64,000 bases of DNA from Cafeteria roenbergensis (taxonomy: Eukaryota > Sar > Bigyra > Bicosoecida > Cafeteriaceae), in NCBI GenBank assembly GCA_008330645.1, contig VLTN01000070.1:109489-173488 (forward strand), written 5' to 3'. Below the pieces are notes generated by a model that worked only from the letters and a program-made list of their open reading frames with translations, made no database searches and was not told the DNA's origin. Both the position numbers and the translations under genes were made by a program. Numbering within the stretch: the first letter of the stretch is position 1; every line of letters starts with the position of its first letter. Positions 11,431 to 23,000 of this stretch are shown here, piece by piece.

Positions 11431-11868
11431 TCAGGCCTTCCAGATGAGCACGGACACGCCGGTGTAGACGCTCATGTACACGTAGCACTTGAGCTTTTGC
11501 GTCACGTATGCCCCAAAGCTCTTGCCCACAACCACGTTCCACCCGCGGCCGAAGCGCTTGTCGACCTCGCTGCGGATGCCGTTGGCCAGCTCCGAAAATA
11601 CTGTTGGCACCACGGGGGAGCCCTTGAACGCCTCCACGACGACACCCTTGATTTCCTCCTCAGCCTCCACGGAGAGGTCTTCGGCTGCGCTCCCGGGCCG
11701 CAAAGAGGAGCCGCGCGCTCGGGGATTTCAGACTGCGCTGGCGCGGCGCCATGCCGCGCTGGCAGCGATGCGCATGCCCGGCCACTGCTGGGGGCTGCCG
11801 CCGCCCAGCCCGCGGCTTCGCATTCGCTGCGACTCACCGAAAATGATGGGCTCCTTGAGCATCGGCAT
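11431..11868 (-). CDS. Dynein light chain LC8-type (2 exons, 105 aa)
   Basis: Exon 1 is 11838-11868 (ten codons plus one base) and exon 2 is 11431-11717. The join is phase 1, with a GTGAGT donor and a GAG acceptor, the only acceptor in the window that is not CAG. The length is close to the usual LC8 size of about 90 residues. The second half is diagnostic: EVDKRFGRGWNVVVGKSFGA, then YVTQKLKCYVYMSVYTG and VSVLIWKA, matching LC8's EFDKKY-W-CIVG-FGSYVTHE-Y-LLFK. LC8 is a dimeric hub in cytoplasmic and axonemal dynein and other complexes. The N-terminal third is divergent and the exon 1 assignment is less certain. The gene is convergent with the ankyrin gene, 118 bp between stops. Confidence 0.85.
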
Positions 11869-12031
11869 GGCGCAAGCGGCGCGGCTGGAGCGGGTGCTGG
11901 GCAAGCCGAGGCGCCGCAGTGCTTGCTTGCTTGCTTGCGGAACGGCATCAGGATGTTTGGCGGCTAGCAAATATTCGACGCAGTCGGACGCACGGCAAGG
12001 TGGGCTCGCGCCAATTCGCGCGCGCCGCAGC

Positions 12032-13375
12032 TCACGCCAAGATGACCTTGCGGAGAGTGAACTTGGCCTCTACACTGCTCGAGGTGAGCATCCGGCGCCA
12101 AGGCCAGCTGCACAAGAGCAGCGTGGACAGCCAGAAGCAGCCGAACGACAGCCAGCACGGCTTGGCGGTGGGGTCGGAGAGCGCGAGCACGTTGGTGCGG
12201 AACCCCCTGATGCGCATGTCCCAGTTGTGCGAGAAGTGGGAGTCGCGCCAGCGGTTCCTGGCCTGGAAGGCGGAGTAGGCCATGACGAAGGCCCGATGGG
12301 AGGCGTCGTCGTTCCACACCACCAGCTTGTACAGGCGAAGCTTCACGATGGCGTGCAGCGTCATTCCGTGAAACGGCCCGCTCTCGTCCTTCCAGGCCCT
12401 GTACCTGAAGTAGTCCGTCTCCCTGTATGTGGTCACCTGCGCAACAACGGCCTCACAATGGCACGGCACGGCATCACGCGGGAGGCTCTCGCGACGCGCA
12501 AAAGTCGACGGGTCCAGGACAGCCGGCTGTCGAATGCAGATGGCGAAGCGGCGCGCATCACAGCTGGCCTCTGCTCCACCAGGGGCCCTGGGGGTTGGGG
12601 AGGGGGTTGGTTCCCGCCCTCGCCCGCTCACCTTCACCGTGTACGACTCCGTGCGAGTGGTCGTCCGGCCGTTCGAGTCCGTGCTCGTGACAGTGCGGTA
12701 GCGGGTCTCGTAGTGGTAGCACTCGCAGGTCATGGCCACGTCTGGCGGCGTGTCGACCATCTGGCTGAGGAACGCCTCGGCGCCGGCCACGTCCTTGAAA
12801 TTGGACATGTACTTGCGCGAGTCCGAGCAGCAACTCTCGATCAGGTAGAAGAGGTACACCACGCCAAACACCCCAGCGGCAATGGACGGAAGAGCGGCGT
12901 TGACGTCGTCGTTCGGGTCGTCGCTGTAGTCGTCGTGGTACACCCCGGGGGTGGGGGAGCTCGAGTCCTGCATGGCCTCGGACGCGATGATGAACCCAAG
13001 CGCTCCCAACACGAGCAAGTTGCAGAACCCGCTCCGGTAGTGCGGCGTCGACGGGTTGGAAATCTTCAGCTCCGACGGGATGCCGATGGCCACAAAGTTG
13101 ATGGTGTCGCGGACGCCAGCGTTTGTGTTTTCGGACATGGCTTTGGCGATTTCTGCCGGATCGACCGAGGCTGGCGGCGCGCTCGGGCCAGGCGCGCTCG
13201 GCATGGCCCCCCCGGCAAGCCCTGCATTGACTGCCGCATCAGGAACATGCGCCTCCTTCCATGCTGCGGGGTCTGCCATGGGGGCGGACGGCACGGGAAT
13301 GCCGCCCGAGACGCCGGCCGGGGTCGCCGCGCCAGGCATGAGGGGAACAGCCTCGTCGTTGGACTTCCAAGCCAT
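12032..13375 (-). CDS. TMEM151 family membrane protein (2 exons, 382 aa)
   Basis: Exon 1 is 12632-13375 and exon 2 is 12436-12032 read leftward; the intron is phase 0 with GTGAGC and CAG. A Pro/Ala-rich cytosolic N-terminus of about 115 residues is followed by two hydrophobic segments (FCNLLVLGALGFIIASEAM and AAGVFGVVYLFYLIESCC). The TMEM151 core follows: DVAMTCECYHYETRYRTV, the arginine/threonine strand GRTTTRTESYTVKV, and after the intron VTTYRETDYFRYRAWKDESG. A late hydrophobic segment is SFGCFWLSTLLLCSWPWR. This order matches animal TMEM151A/B, whose molecular function is not well known. Several non-animal protists carry homologues. An ATG upstream in another frame was ignored. Confidence 0.85.
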   Translation of the reverse strand: MAWKSNDEAVPLMPGAATPAGVSGGIPVPSAPMADPAAWKEAHVPDAAVNAGLAGGAMPSAPGPSAPPASVDPAEIAKAMSENTNAGVRDTINFVAIGIPSELKISNPSTPHYRSGFCNLLVLGALGFIIASEAMQDSSSPTPGVYHDDYSDDPNDDVNAALPSIAAGVFGVVYLFYLIESCCSDSRKYMSNFKDVAGAEAFLSQMVDTPPDVAMTCECYHYETRYRTVTSTDSNGRTTTRTESYTVKVSGRGREPTPSPTPRAPGGAEASCDARRFAICIRQPAVLDPSTFARRESLPRDAVPCHCEAVVAQVTTYRETDYFRYRAWKDESGPFHGMTLHAIVKLRLYKLVVWNDDASHRAFVMAYSAFQARNRWRDSHFSHNWDMRIRGFRTNVLALSDPTAKPCWLSFGCFWLSTLLLCSWPWRRMLTSSSVEAKFTLRKVILA

Positions 13376-13710
13376 GGTTCCAGCGAGCCGCGCGCAGGCG
13401 CCAGGCTTGGACTGCGCTGGCTGCGGCGCCCTGCAGTGCGCAAGGCCTGCTGTCTGGAGTGGCTGCCCCGCGACAAGGCTCGCTTGAACTTGCGCTCTGC
13501 TTTCTGGAACTTTTCCAATGCTGCGCCGGGCGACACGTTGTGGCCGTAGTGCGCGCATTGACGCAGAGGGCCCCACGCGCCCCGCCGGCGCGCACACAAC
13601 GCACGCCCCTGGGCAATCGCTGTGACGCGCGCAGCTGGTGCTCTTGCTCGCCCCGATTGCTAGCTCTCGGCGCCGCCTCGCTGGTTCGAGCGGCACGCAG
13701 TCATCACTCG
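13376..13710. other. Intergenic region, FIH stop to TMEM151 start
   Basis: A 335-bp gap between two minus-strand genes. It should contain the TMEM151 promoter and the FIH 3' end. No gene or clear motif was seen. Confidence 0.4.
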
Positions 13711-16700
13711 TCACCGCTTCCAGCCGCAAAGCCTCGCCACGGCTACAATGTCGCCCGTTGACACGGCGGCGCGCATGCGCGGATGGCCCAGGTCCTTCCC
13801 CATCGCCGCGGCCACCAGCCCGCACAGCACCGCCCGCTGCGTTGCTGCAACGTGGAACGCCGTCGTCGTTGCCGCTCGGCGCGGCAGGTCGAACCGGCCG
13901 GCCACCAGCGCCAGCAGGAACTCCTGCCCCTCCCCCGGCGCCAGCACCTTTGAGAGAAGCAGCAGCGCGTCCTGCCGCGCCCGCTGCTCCACCTCGCCGA
14001 GCGGCAGCCCCGCCTGCAGGCGGAACAGCAGGTCCACGGCGCGGCAGGGCCCCAGCGTCCGCATCAGCAGCCGCTCCAGGTTGCGGCACAGGATGAGCCG
14101 GTCGGGGCTGTCGGGCGCCAGCGGCAGAGGCATGTCCACCGCGGCCGAGCACCGGTGCCAGAAGTTGACCGACACGGAGTCCTCCCACGGGCTCTCCACG
14201 TGGTGCCACCAGTACGCCGGGATGAAGAGGACGTCGCCCGGCTGCAGGACGGTGTGGGAGAGGCACGACCGCCTCCACAGCGGGAACCGCCACAGGTCGG
14301 GGTCGCGCGGGCACACCTGGCTCTGTCGGTCGCAGGGGTGGCCCACGGGGAACGGGTAGAAGCTCTGCCACTGCTCGGGCCCGCCAAGGAGGACCAGCTT
14401 GCGGCCGCGCGCCTGGCAGAGGAGGTTGTGCTGCTCGTCGTAGTGCAGCGGCGTGACGGCGCCCCGCTGCGCGATGAGGAGGAGGTTGGTCGTGAGCGCG
14501 CCCCACTGGCCCTCAGACTGCAGCCGCGAGACCAGCGCCCAGTCGAGGCCACGGAAGTCGCGGATCATCGGCTGCCCCACGCCGTCGCAGAGGGCTTGCT
14601 GGAGGTACACCCGCTCGACCGGGAGCGCCCCCGGGGCGCGGAGGCAGCGGCCCGCAGCGGGAGCAGCGGCGAGCCTGCCTGCCAAGGCCGCAGCCCCGGT
14701 GCCAGCCGAAGTCGCCGACGGGCCGCGGCCGGCCGCCAGCCGCGCAGCCCCCACGGCCGCGCCCGCCGCTCCGCCGCCGACGTCGCCCTTCTCGCCAGCG
14801 TCGTGGGCAACCTCCGCCTGCGCCGGCCCCGCCCCCGCAGCCGCCGCCGCCGCGTCTGCGCTGTGGTTGCGGCGGTCGCCGTCGCTGCCGTCGTCGGCGG
14901 GGTTGTCGCCGACAGCCTCAGACGCGCCCCCATCGGTGTCGGAGTCCTCCTCCTCGTCCGACATGGGCGTGGACGCCTCGCTCCCAGGGTGCGCCAGGCT
15001 CCCGACCCCCCCGAGGCGCCTCCAGATGAACCGGGCGGCGGCTGCGTCCTCGGCCATGGATGACAGCATCGCGTCAGTGGCAGTGGCAGGGCTCGCAAAC
15101 CCCGCCGGCGTGCCAGCCATCCCTACCCCGCCGGCAAGCCGGGACAGTGCACGGCGGATATTGTGCGGCACTGCGCGTCGCGCGGTTCGAGTTCCCCCGC
15201 CCCCGGGGCCAGGCTCAGCCCCGGCCCCAGCCTCGCCGCTCGTGCCAGCCCCACTGGCGTGCCTGGCTCGAGGGGCAGCCGGCCTGCTGGCCTGCCCAGC
15301 TGCGGCGCGCGCTGAACGCCCCGGGCGTGATCGCGCCGCTCCCCCCCCGGGGCCGTCCATCGCGCCAGTTTCCGGCTCGTACGGCAGCCAGTCGCCCCCG
15401 CGCGCTCCTTCCGCCACCGCCAGCGCCTCCGCCTGCGCTGCGCCCGCCGCCATCGCCACCGCCACCGCTGTCACTCGGCACGCCGCCTCCGCCACGTTGG
15501 GCGACCCCTCCTCCCCACCCAGGCCAGGGGCCGCGCCGCTCGCCCCCCGCGGCGCCGCAGACGCGGCATGCCCCGCAGCGGGCGCGGTGCAGAGCGCTCT
15601 GGCCCAGTCGACGCCCCCCAGGCCGTCGCTCTCGGGCGCCACCAAGGCTTGCACCGAGGCGCTCCCGCCCTTCCCACCGGCCGCGGCCTCTGCTGTCGCG
15701 GCAGCAGCTGCTCCCGCCCCATCTGCCGTTTCAGTTGCTGAGGCTTTGGTTGCCGCAGTCGCTGCCAGAGTAGCAGCAGCAGGAGCAGCAGCAGCAGCCG
15801 CAGCAGCGGCAGTCGCTGCTTCCGCTGCTGCTGCGGACGACGGTGCTGATGGCCCCTCAGGAGCGGCCGTCGCGTCAAGCGCCCCCTGCTCTCCTCCCGC
15901 ATCGTTCGCCAGCTCTGCCGGCAGAGCAGGCGGGGCTACGCCTTCGCGCGCCCGCATGGCGGCGAACGCCCGCTCTCTGGCCGCCGCCTGCAGCGCCCGC
16001 AAGCGCGAACGGGAGCGCCACTCCGAGGGCGAGGGCGCCAGGCCCGCTGCTGTGAGGGCAGCGGCCGCCGTTGAGGGGTCCACCGGGCTGGGCTCCTCGG
16101 AGCTTCCCGCAAAGGGCACGCGCCCGCCGTCCAGGGCGCAGTGCGCGTGCATCTCGGCGGCGAATCCTGCCATCGGAAGGGTCCGGCTGTGCATGGGGTC
16201 GGCGTGGTCGAAGCTGCGAGCCGGCGGCGGCAGGAGCGGCGGGGGCGGGCAGAGCCCGGAGGCGCACAGGGCGATGCAGGAGTGGCGGGCGGGCGGGCCT
16301 TGGTTCCACGGCTGGCCGCGGAGGGGTCAGGCGGATCGAGCCCGCTGCGACAGCCGGGCGCGGGCGGTGGCGCGCGCGCGTGGCTCACCCTGACTCGTTC
16401 TTGTCCTCGTCCGCGTACCGAAAGCTGCCGCTGGAGAAGCGCACCGTGAACTGCACTCCCTGCGCGTGCTTGGCGAGGTAGTCCAGGGTCCAGCGGCGGC
16501 GAACGGGCTCGATCAGGCTCGAGCCGGTGATCACCATCGGAAGCCGCTTGCGGATGAACTCCAGCACGCGGTCGTCGCGAACGTCCAGCCGGGGGATCTC
16601 GGGCCCCGACAGCAGGTGGCCCTGCGGGACGACAGGGGGGGGGGGGGCGCGCAACGGGGGCGGACTTGGACGAGCAAGCGATGCTTGCCCCACTCGCGAG

Positions 16701-16952
16701 AGGCACGCCAGCCGAGTGCAACGCCGGCCCCAGCGCCGGGCTGCAAGCACGAGGTGTGCACTGGAACGATTTCCGGCCACACGCAGCGCCTTGCCCCTGC
16801 AGGCGGCCTCTGGGGCTGGGCCCGGAAGCCGGAGAGGCCCAGCAAATGGCGGAGGGAGGGCGCACCTGCGCGTCTTGACACGTCCAATCACCGGCCGGCG
16901 CCACGGCGGAGGGCGTGCCTGCCCCGGTCGCGCCTGGGGGCGCGGCCGCCAT
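13711..16952 (-). CDS. FIH-1/HIF1AN-like JmjC asparaginyl hydroxylase with ~490-residue insertion (3 exons, 931 aa)
   Basis: A 2-oxoglutarate/Fe(II) dioxygenase of the factor-inhibiting-HIF type. Exons, in reading order: 16952-16866, 16621-16389 and 16186-13711. Intron 1 is phase 0 with a GTGCGC donor; intron 2 is phase 2. Residues 30-140 match the FIH N-terminus (EIPRLDVRDDRVLEFI, PMVITGSSLI, SFRYADEDKN). From about 140 to 628 there is an Ala/Gly/Ser-rich insertion with no recognised domain. The catalytic cupin resumes with VERVYLQQALCDGVGQ. The iron ligands are present in TPLHYDEQHN (H and D near 684 and 686) and YIPAYWWHH-type IPAYWWHHVES (H near 765). VGHPCDRQSQV matches the 2OG-site region. 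Human FIH is 349 residues. It hydroxylates Asn in ankyrin repeats and HIF; whether HIF exists here is unknown. Confidence 0.9.
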
Positions 16953-17104
16953 GGCGAGCCGCAGACGCGGGAGTGGGGGGCCGTGAGCGCGCCCGCGGCG
17001 GCGCGGCGGCAGCGGCGGCGCTCGGCCATCTTTGCACGGGTCAAAGAGTGTCCGGAGCTGCAAAAGGGCGGAGGGAGCGCACACACTCGCAAGGGGACGC
17101 GGCC
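16953..17104. promoter_or_regulatory. Short bidirectional promoter, FIH-like / QNG1
   Basis: Only 152 bp separate the start codons of the minus-strand FIH-like gene and the plus-strand QNG1 gene, so both must use this interval or overlap each other's 5' ends. No TATA box is visible; the left half is rich in GCGGC triplets. Confidence 0.5.
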
Positions 17105-18447
17105 ATGGCTGCCGGCACGCCTGTGAGCTCCGCAGCGGCCGCGGCCGCGCTTCCAGCCCCGCTTGACATCGTGGGCCGGGTCAGGTCCACGACGGCGCGG
17201 GTCATGGAGGCGGCAAGGCACGTGTCCCTGGGCACCGAGGATGCCTTCGCCGCAGCCGCCTCGGAGCTGGCCGCAGCGGCCACGGCTGCTGGGATTGGCG
17301 CCAAGGATGGGGCAGCGTCGACATCCGTGGACTGGGACGCGGCTGGGTGGCACTATTGCGGCGACGCGTCGGCGGGCGGCCCGCTGACCTGCCAGTACGT
17401 GTTCGTGCTGGACTCGCTCAACTGGTGCTTCTGGCCCAGCGCCACCTCCATGGAGTACGACGCCCTGGCCGTTGGCCTCCGCAAGGCTGTCGAGGCAGAC
17501 CCGTCGGTCTTCTCGGCTGAGCGGCTGCAGGGCGCCACTGCGGCGGACGTGCGCGGCTGGCTGGCGCCGCACGACGTGCCAGAGGCAGAGGAGCGCGCCG
17601 AAATGCTCCGCGAGGTGAGACCGCAGCGCGCACAACCGACCCGCGCGAGCGCGCCTTCGCCCACAGCCCCGCGGGGAGGGGAGATGGCGGCGTGCGCGCG
17701 CCGGGGGGGGAAGGCCGGGGGTGTGACCGCGCTTCACGTGTCACGCCCGAAGTCGCAACAGCACTGAGGCGTTGCGCGAGCACGATTCAACGCGCAGGCC
17801 GCCTGGATCCCGAATGAGTATCATCGCCCGCCCCCGGCCGCGCGCAAGCGACCTCTCTTTCGCCGCGCCCGCCCTGCGCCCGCCTCTCGACTGCCCCGCG
17901 GTGCCCGCAGCTGGGCCACGTGCTTGCGGCCGAGTACGGTGGCCAGGCCGCGAACCTGGTTAGCGCGTGCGGCCAGTCAGCGTGTCGTCTAGTCGCGCTG
18001 CTCGCGTCCCGCCTCCCCGGCTTCCGCGACGAGACCGTGTACAGAGGGCGCCGGGTGTTCTTGTACAAGCGTGCTCAAATTCTGGCCGCTGACGTGTGGG
18101 CCGCGTACGGCCGCCTCACCTCTGGCCCGTCCCCCTTTGCATTCCGCGATATGGCGTCCCTCACCATGTTTGCGGACTACCGCGTGCCCCAGCTGCTGCT
18201 CCCCATGGGCGTGCTGCGGTACAGCCCGGCGCTGGAGGCCAGGATTGCTGCGCAGGAGGAGCTGTGCCCCGGCAGCGAGGAGGAGGTTGAGATCCGCGCA
18301 GCTTCGGTGCAAGCGGTTGAGAAGCTGCGGCACGCGATGGGGGGCACTCTCCTCAGCGTGGAGCTTGACTGGCTGCTGTGGCAGCGCGGCGAGCGGTCCA
18401 AGGAGAAGCTCCCGCCGCATCATCGCACGCGCACTGTGTGCTACTGA
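17105..18447 (+). CDS. QNG1: Queuosine 5'-phosphate N-glycosylase/hydrolase, queuosine salvage protein (2 exons, 348 aa)
   Basis: Exons 17105-17614 and 17911-18447, phase 0. The family (human C9orf64, DUF2419) releases queuine from queuosine 5'-phosphate so it can be put into tRNA. Motifs in order: the core strand YVFVLDSLNWCFWPSATSM-EYDAL (residues about 98-120), then after the intron LGHVLAAEYGGQAANLV, the signature YRGRRVFLYKRAQILAADVW, MASLTMFADYRVPQLLLPMG, VLRYSPALEARI, and near the end GSEEEVEIRAASVQAVEKLR. The length is almost equal to the human protein. No gap or frameshift is present. Eukaryotes cannot make queuine and salvage it, so the gene implies queuosine-modified tRNA in this organism. 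Confidence 0.95.
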
Positions 18448-18685
18448 GCTGCCGGCGCTGCCGGCGACGCGCCCAGCTGGCATGCAAGCAGTGCGAGCTA
18501 TTGTGACAGCCACGCCTCTTGCATGCGGTGCCACCGTGCCGAGCGAGTGCTGCCGCGCTGGCCTTTGCGTGAGTGCGCGTGCGTGCGTGCATGTGTGCGT
18601 GCGACTTGAGGCGGCCCAGCTGGAAGCCCTCGCAATGCGACCGTGACTGAGGCTGCAGATCGGACGCGTGCGCACGGCGACAAGC

Positions 18686-19531
18686 TCACGCGAGCGGTCG
18701 ACGCGAGGCGAGCGGCGAAGCGCCGACGGAGCTGGTCAACCGAGACGCTGCGGCGCGCGACCGAGCGACGACTCGCTTGCGCCGAGGGCGCCTGGGCGCG
18801 GCCGAGCGCTCGCTGCGGCGCTTCTCGGCGACGAGGATCCGTCGGGCGGCCTCAAGCTCCTCTGCGGCCTGCACCAGCTCCACCGCTCTGTCAAACTCGT
18901 CTTGGATGTGCCGGAGCTGGCCGTGCAGGTGGCCCGAAAACACATCCTTGCGGAGCTCCCGACGGCCCTGTCGCAGCGCCTGGAGCGCGAATATCAAGTA
19001 GCCGGCAGCGCAAAGCAGCTCCATGTCGTGCGCGCGGATACCAACGCGCCCGGCCGAGGCGCGAGTGCTTCCCATCGAGTCGCCTTGGCACTCGGTGATG
19101 ATTTGCTTCGCGCGAGCGTACACCTGCGACGCCCTGATGCCCACTTCGGTGGGCAGTGGCACCGGCTTGTCGAGGTACTTGGACACGGCGAGGTCCAGGA
19201 CGTACCGGGCCTCAAAGGCGTTTCCAAGCGCCTTGGCGCCCAGTTTGCGAATCACGTTTCGGCCCTCCTGCAAAACCGCTCGGGCATCGGGATTCCCGGA
19301 CCACAGCGAGCCAGCCAGGACGGACTCGCTGACCGCCCGGCCTGGGGTCGGCGGAGGGGGCTGCCACACTCCTACGCGCGCCGCCCGGCTCGCAGCGCTG
19401 GTGGTGGTGGCCGTGCGCGGCCGCCTGCCTCGGTCCCGGGACGATGGCTCTGGCGCTGACGCACCGGGCCCCGAGGCCGCCGCCGGCTGCAGAGTTCCGG
19501 GCCCGGTGAGACTTCGGCCCTCGCGGCCCAT
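18686..19531 (-). CDS. Unrecognised protein, 281 aa
   Basis: An uninterrupted frame from ATG 19529-19531. I do not recognise the family. The first 75 residues are low-complexity (Pro/Ser/Arg/Thr). Residues about 80-235 look like a real helical domain with spaced charged and hydrophobic residues, for example ALGNAFEARYVLDLAVSKYL, a Met-Glu-Leu-Leu-Cys segment AHDMELLCAAGYLIFALQAL, and the charged helix HIQDEFDRAVELVQAAEELE. The last 45 residues are strongly basic. The N-terminus could be a targeting region. It sits convergent with QNG1 and divergent from AP-4 beta. An intron or an alternative start could change the ends. Confidence 0.55.
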   Translation of the reverse strand: MGREGRSLTGPGTLQPAAASGPGASAPEPSSRDRGRRPRTATTTSAASRAARVGVWQPPPPTPGRAVSESVLAGSLWSGNPDARAVLQEGRNVIRKLGAKALGNAFEARYVLDLAVSKYLDKPVPLPTEVGIRASQVYARAKQIITECQGDSMGSTRASAGRVGIRAHDMELLCAAGYLIFALQALRQGRRELRKDVFSGHLHGQLRHIQDEFDRAVELVQAAEELEAARRILVAEKRRSERSAAPRRPRRKRVVARSRAAASRLTSSVGASPLASRRPLA

Positions 19532-20010
19532 CGCGCCGTCGTGCCTAGGCGTGCGCCGGAGGGCCGCGCGAGAAATGCCTGCGACTGACTCCCTGGCAGA
19601 GTCGCGCAGAGCGCTTGCAATGCGCCGCCAGCGTCAACAGCATCAAGCACCGGGGACGCGCTCGGCGCCGCGAAGGGTCCGTGCTCGCCGGCCTCTCGCA
19701 GCAACTGTTCGGCGCCTGCCGCTCGCTGCCGGCCTCTGGCGCGCGGACGCGGCCCTGCGACGAGCGCGATTGCCTTTGGCGCGACAACCGGCACGACGCG
19801 CTTGCCACACGCCGCCAGGCCCACGGCGTCTCCTCGCCGCGCAAAGGCGCGCAGCGGGGAACGCCTCTGCGTCGCTTGGGCGCGCGCGCGGTCGATCGCT
19901 CCGCACCACTCGCGGCAGCGGCAGGCGGGCAGAGCTGGCCAGCAGCCGGCCAGCCGGCGGCAAGCGCGGGGAGAGAGGCGCCGGCTGGCACGTCAGATCC
20001 GGGGCGCGCA
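19532..20010. promoter_or_regulatory. Divergent intergenic region, unknown protein / AP-4 beta
   Basis: A 479-bp gap between two divergent starts, carrying both promoters by position. It is GC-rich with no evident TATA box or repeat. Confidence 0.35.
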
Positions 20011-23000
20011 ATGGCGGCCGCCGCTTCGGCTGCGAGTGGCAAGGGCTCCCCCAGTGGTGACAAGCCGTTCGACAACCGGCGCGGCGAGGTGGTGGAGCTG
20101 CTCAAGGTGAGAATGGCCCAGGCTCGGGGGGCAAGCGCTCCGCGCCCAGCGTTCTTGCGCCTTTCGCTGCGCCGGGGCGCTGGGCGGGCGTGGCGCCTCC
20201 CGCCTGTGGGCTGCGCGGGCGAGCGCTTCCCAGTAGCGCAGCGGCGCATGCGTTGCTGCCGCTTGCTTTGCCCGGCGGACGATGCGGGCGGGCGGGGGGA
20301 TCAAGTTGAGGGCGGCGAGCCGTCCTGAGTGGCACTCGCCCTCCATGCCGAGGCGCGTGGCAGCCGCGGGCCGGTCGCGGCTCGGCGCTCCTTCGGGGGG
20401 GCGGGCGCCCCGGCGCGCTCCCCCAGTCTCCCGCTCTCTCGAAGCCTCCCGCGGCTCTTCTGAGGGGCTCGCGGCCCGCCCCGGCTGCTGCAATTCGCTC
20501 GCAAGCCCGGCCGCTGCCGCCTTCCCCTCGCCCGCGCTCCCCCTTGGCGGTCGCCCGCCCAGCCCCGGGCCGTGCGCCGGCGCGGGTGCCGTCAACCGCC
20601 ACGGGCTTTGCTACGAGCGCTCCAGCGCACGTCTGGGGGCTGCCTGCAAGACTGCCAGCGCGCGTTTGCAGTGAGGGCGGTGGCTTGCCCTCAACAAACA
20701 TTGCTGCCCGCTGCCGCCATCTCCCCCGCTCCCCGCAGCTTCTGCGCGAGCAGTGGTCCGCCAAGGACTCCAAGCGGAAGCAGGATGTCGTCAAGAAGGT
20801 CATCGCGTACATGACCCTCGGCATCGACGTGTCCCGGCTGTACCCGGAGATGGTCAAGGTGAGCTGACTGACGCCCCCCCCCCCCCCAACTCTCGCCGCG
20901 CAGGCCCGAGCAAGCGGCCGCCGTGGCACGCCATGCGGCGCACGGCGCATCGCTGCCGCCAGCACGCGCGCGCCTTCGCTGCGCATCCGCTCACGCAGCT
21001 TGCCCGCCAACGCACGCGCGACTGCGGCTCCGCCCGCCGCCCCTCCCCACCCCGCAGTGCTGCGGCAACACCAAGGACATTGTGGTCAAGAAGATGTGCT
21101 ACATGTACCTGTCGGCCTACGCCGAGCAGAACCCGGAGATCACGCTGCTTGTGGTGAACACGATGCAGAAAGACTGCGCGGACGAGGACCCGATGGTGCG
21201 CGGCCTTGCGGTCCGCTCGCTCACCAGCCTGCGGCTGCCGTCCATCACCGAGTACTCGCTCCCCATCGCCAAGCGCGGCCTGGAGGACCTCTCCGGCTAC
21301 GTCCGCAAGGCCTCCGTGATGGCGGTGCTCAAGCTCTTCCACTCCAGCCCCGAGGAGGTGCGCAGCGACGAGATGACCACCGCGCTGTACAACATGGTCC
21401 GGGACCGCGAGCCTGGCGTGGTGGTCAACGCCCTGCGAGTCCTCGACGAGATGCTCTCCGACGAGGGCGGCGTGGCCATCAACCAGCCGATGATGCACCA
21501 CCTCCTCGGCCGCATCCGCGAGTTCAACGACTGGGACCAGTGCACCGTGCTCGACCTCGTGGCCCGCTACCGCGTGGAGGGCGGCGAGGAGGAGACGTAC
21601 GGCCTGATGAACGTCCTCGACGGAGCCCTGCGCAACCGCAACTCCGCCGTCGGGCTGGCCACCATCAAGGCATTCCTCCACCTGACCGCCACCCCCGCCA
21701 TGGCCGACATCCGCGAGCAGGTGTACGAGCGGTGCCGCACCCCCCTCCTCACCCTCCTCACCTCGGCATCCCCGGAGAGCACCTATGTGCTGCTCGCCCA
21801 CGTCAAGGCCATCGTCGAGCGCGCCCCCGCCGTCTTCGCCGACGAGTTCAAGACATTCTTCTGCGCCCTCGGCGAGCCCACGCACGTGCAGGAGCTCAAG
21901 CTCTCCCTCCTCGCCCTCCTCGCCACCGAGGGCACAGCCGCGCCCATCGTCAACGAGCTCTGCGAGTACGTAACGGGCGTGAACGAGGACATTGCCCGCA
22001 GCGCCCTCACCGCCATCGGCGAGATCGCGGTGCGCCTGCCCGGCGCCGCCACCGGCGTCGTCCGCGCCCTCATCGCGATGCTCGACACGGACGCAGACTG
22101 GGTCTGCTCCCAGGCCGTGCAGGTCATGCAGGTGGTCCTGCGCAAGTACCCCGATAACGCCGCCGACGTCCTGCCCGCCCTCCACGCCACCCTCCGCACG
22201 GGGGCGACGGACCCCGAGGGCCGCGCGGCCGCCGTCTGGATCATCGGCCAGTTCGGCTCGCTCATCGACGACGCCCCCTACCTGCTGGAGCCCCTCATCG
22301 ACGCCGTCGTGGCCGCCGCGGGGTCCGACGCCCCCGCCCCGCACGACGACTCGGAGGCCGCCACCGCCCTCGCCGAGGCCGCGGCCAGCGTCGACGTCCG
22401 CCTGGAGCTGCTCACCGCCGCCGTCAAGCTCTTCTTCGCGCGGCCCCCCGAGATGCAGAAGATGCTCGCCCGCCTGCTCAGCGCCTGCCTCGTGGAGGGA
22501 CAGGACGTCGGCGTCAGGGACCGGGCCCTCCTCTACTTCCGCCTCCTCCGCGCGGGCGTGGCGGCCGCCAAGGAGGTCGTTTGCGCGCCGGGACCCGTCG
22601 CCGTCACGGAGTTCCTCGCCGACGTCTCCTCCGACGTCCGAGACAAGATCTTCAACGAGTTCAACACCCTCTCCGTCGTGTACGTGAAGCCCCCAGAGGA
22701 CTTCGTGCCCGCCTCCCACCGCCGCGCCAAGCGCGCAGGCGAGGACGTGGCGGAGCTGTCGGCCGAGGCCGCCGCAGCAGCGGAGAGCGCGGCCAGCGCC
22801 GAGGCGACCGAGGCGCCCGCCGGCTGGGACGCGGCGCCGGTGTCGGGCGCCGGGTCCCTGGCCACAGCCCCCGCGCCCGCGCCAGCAACCGCCGCTGCCT
22901 CGGCGCCAGCCTCAGCGCCTGCCCAGGCCGCCAACGGGGCCCACGACGACGATCTCGATTTCTTCGGCGGCGCGGGCGGAGCTGGAGCCGCCCCCGCGCC

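Noticed and set aside
14453-16393. 646-residue plus-strand frame opposite the FIH-like gene
   Set aside because: Antisense to low-complexity Ala codons of the insertion; no family features.
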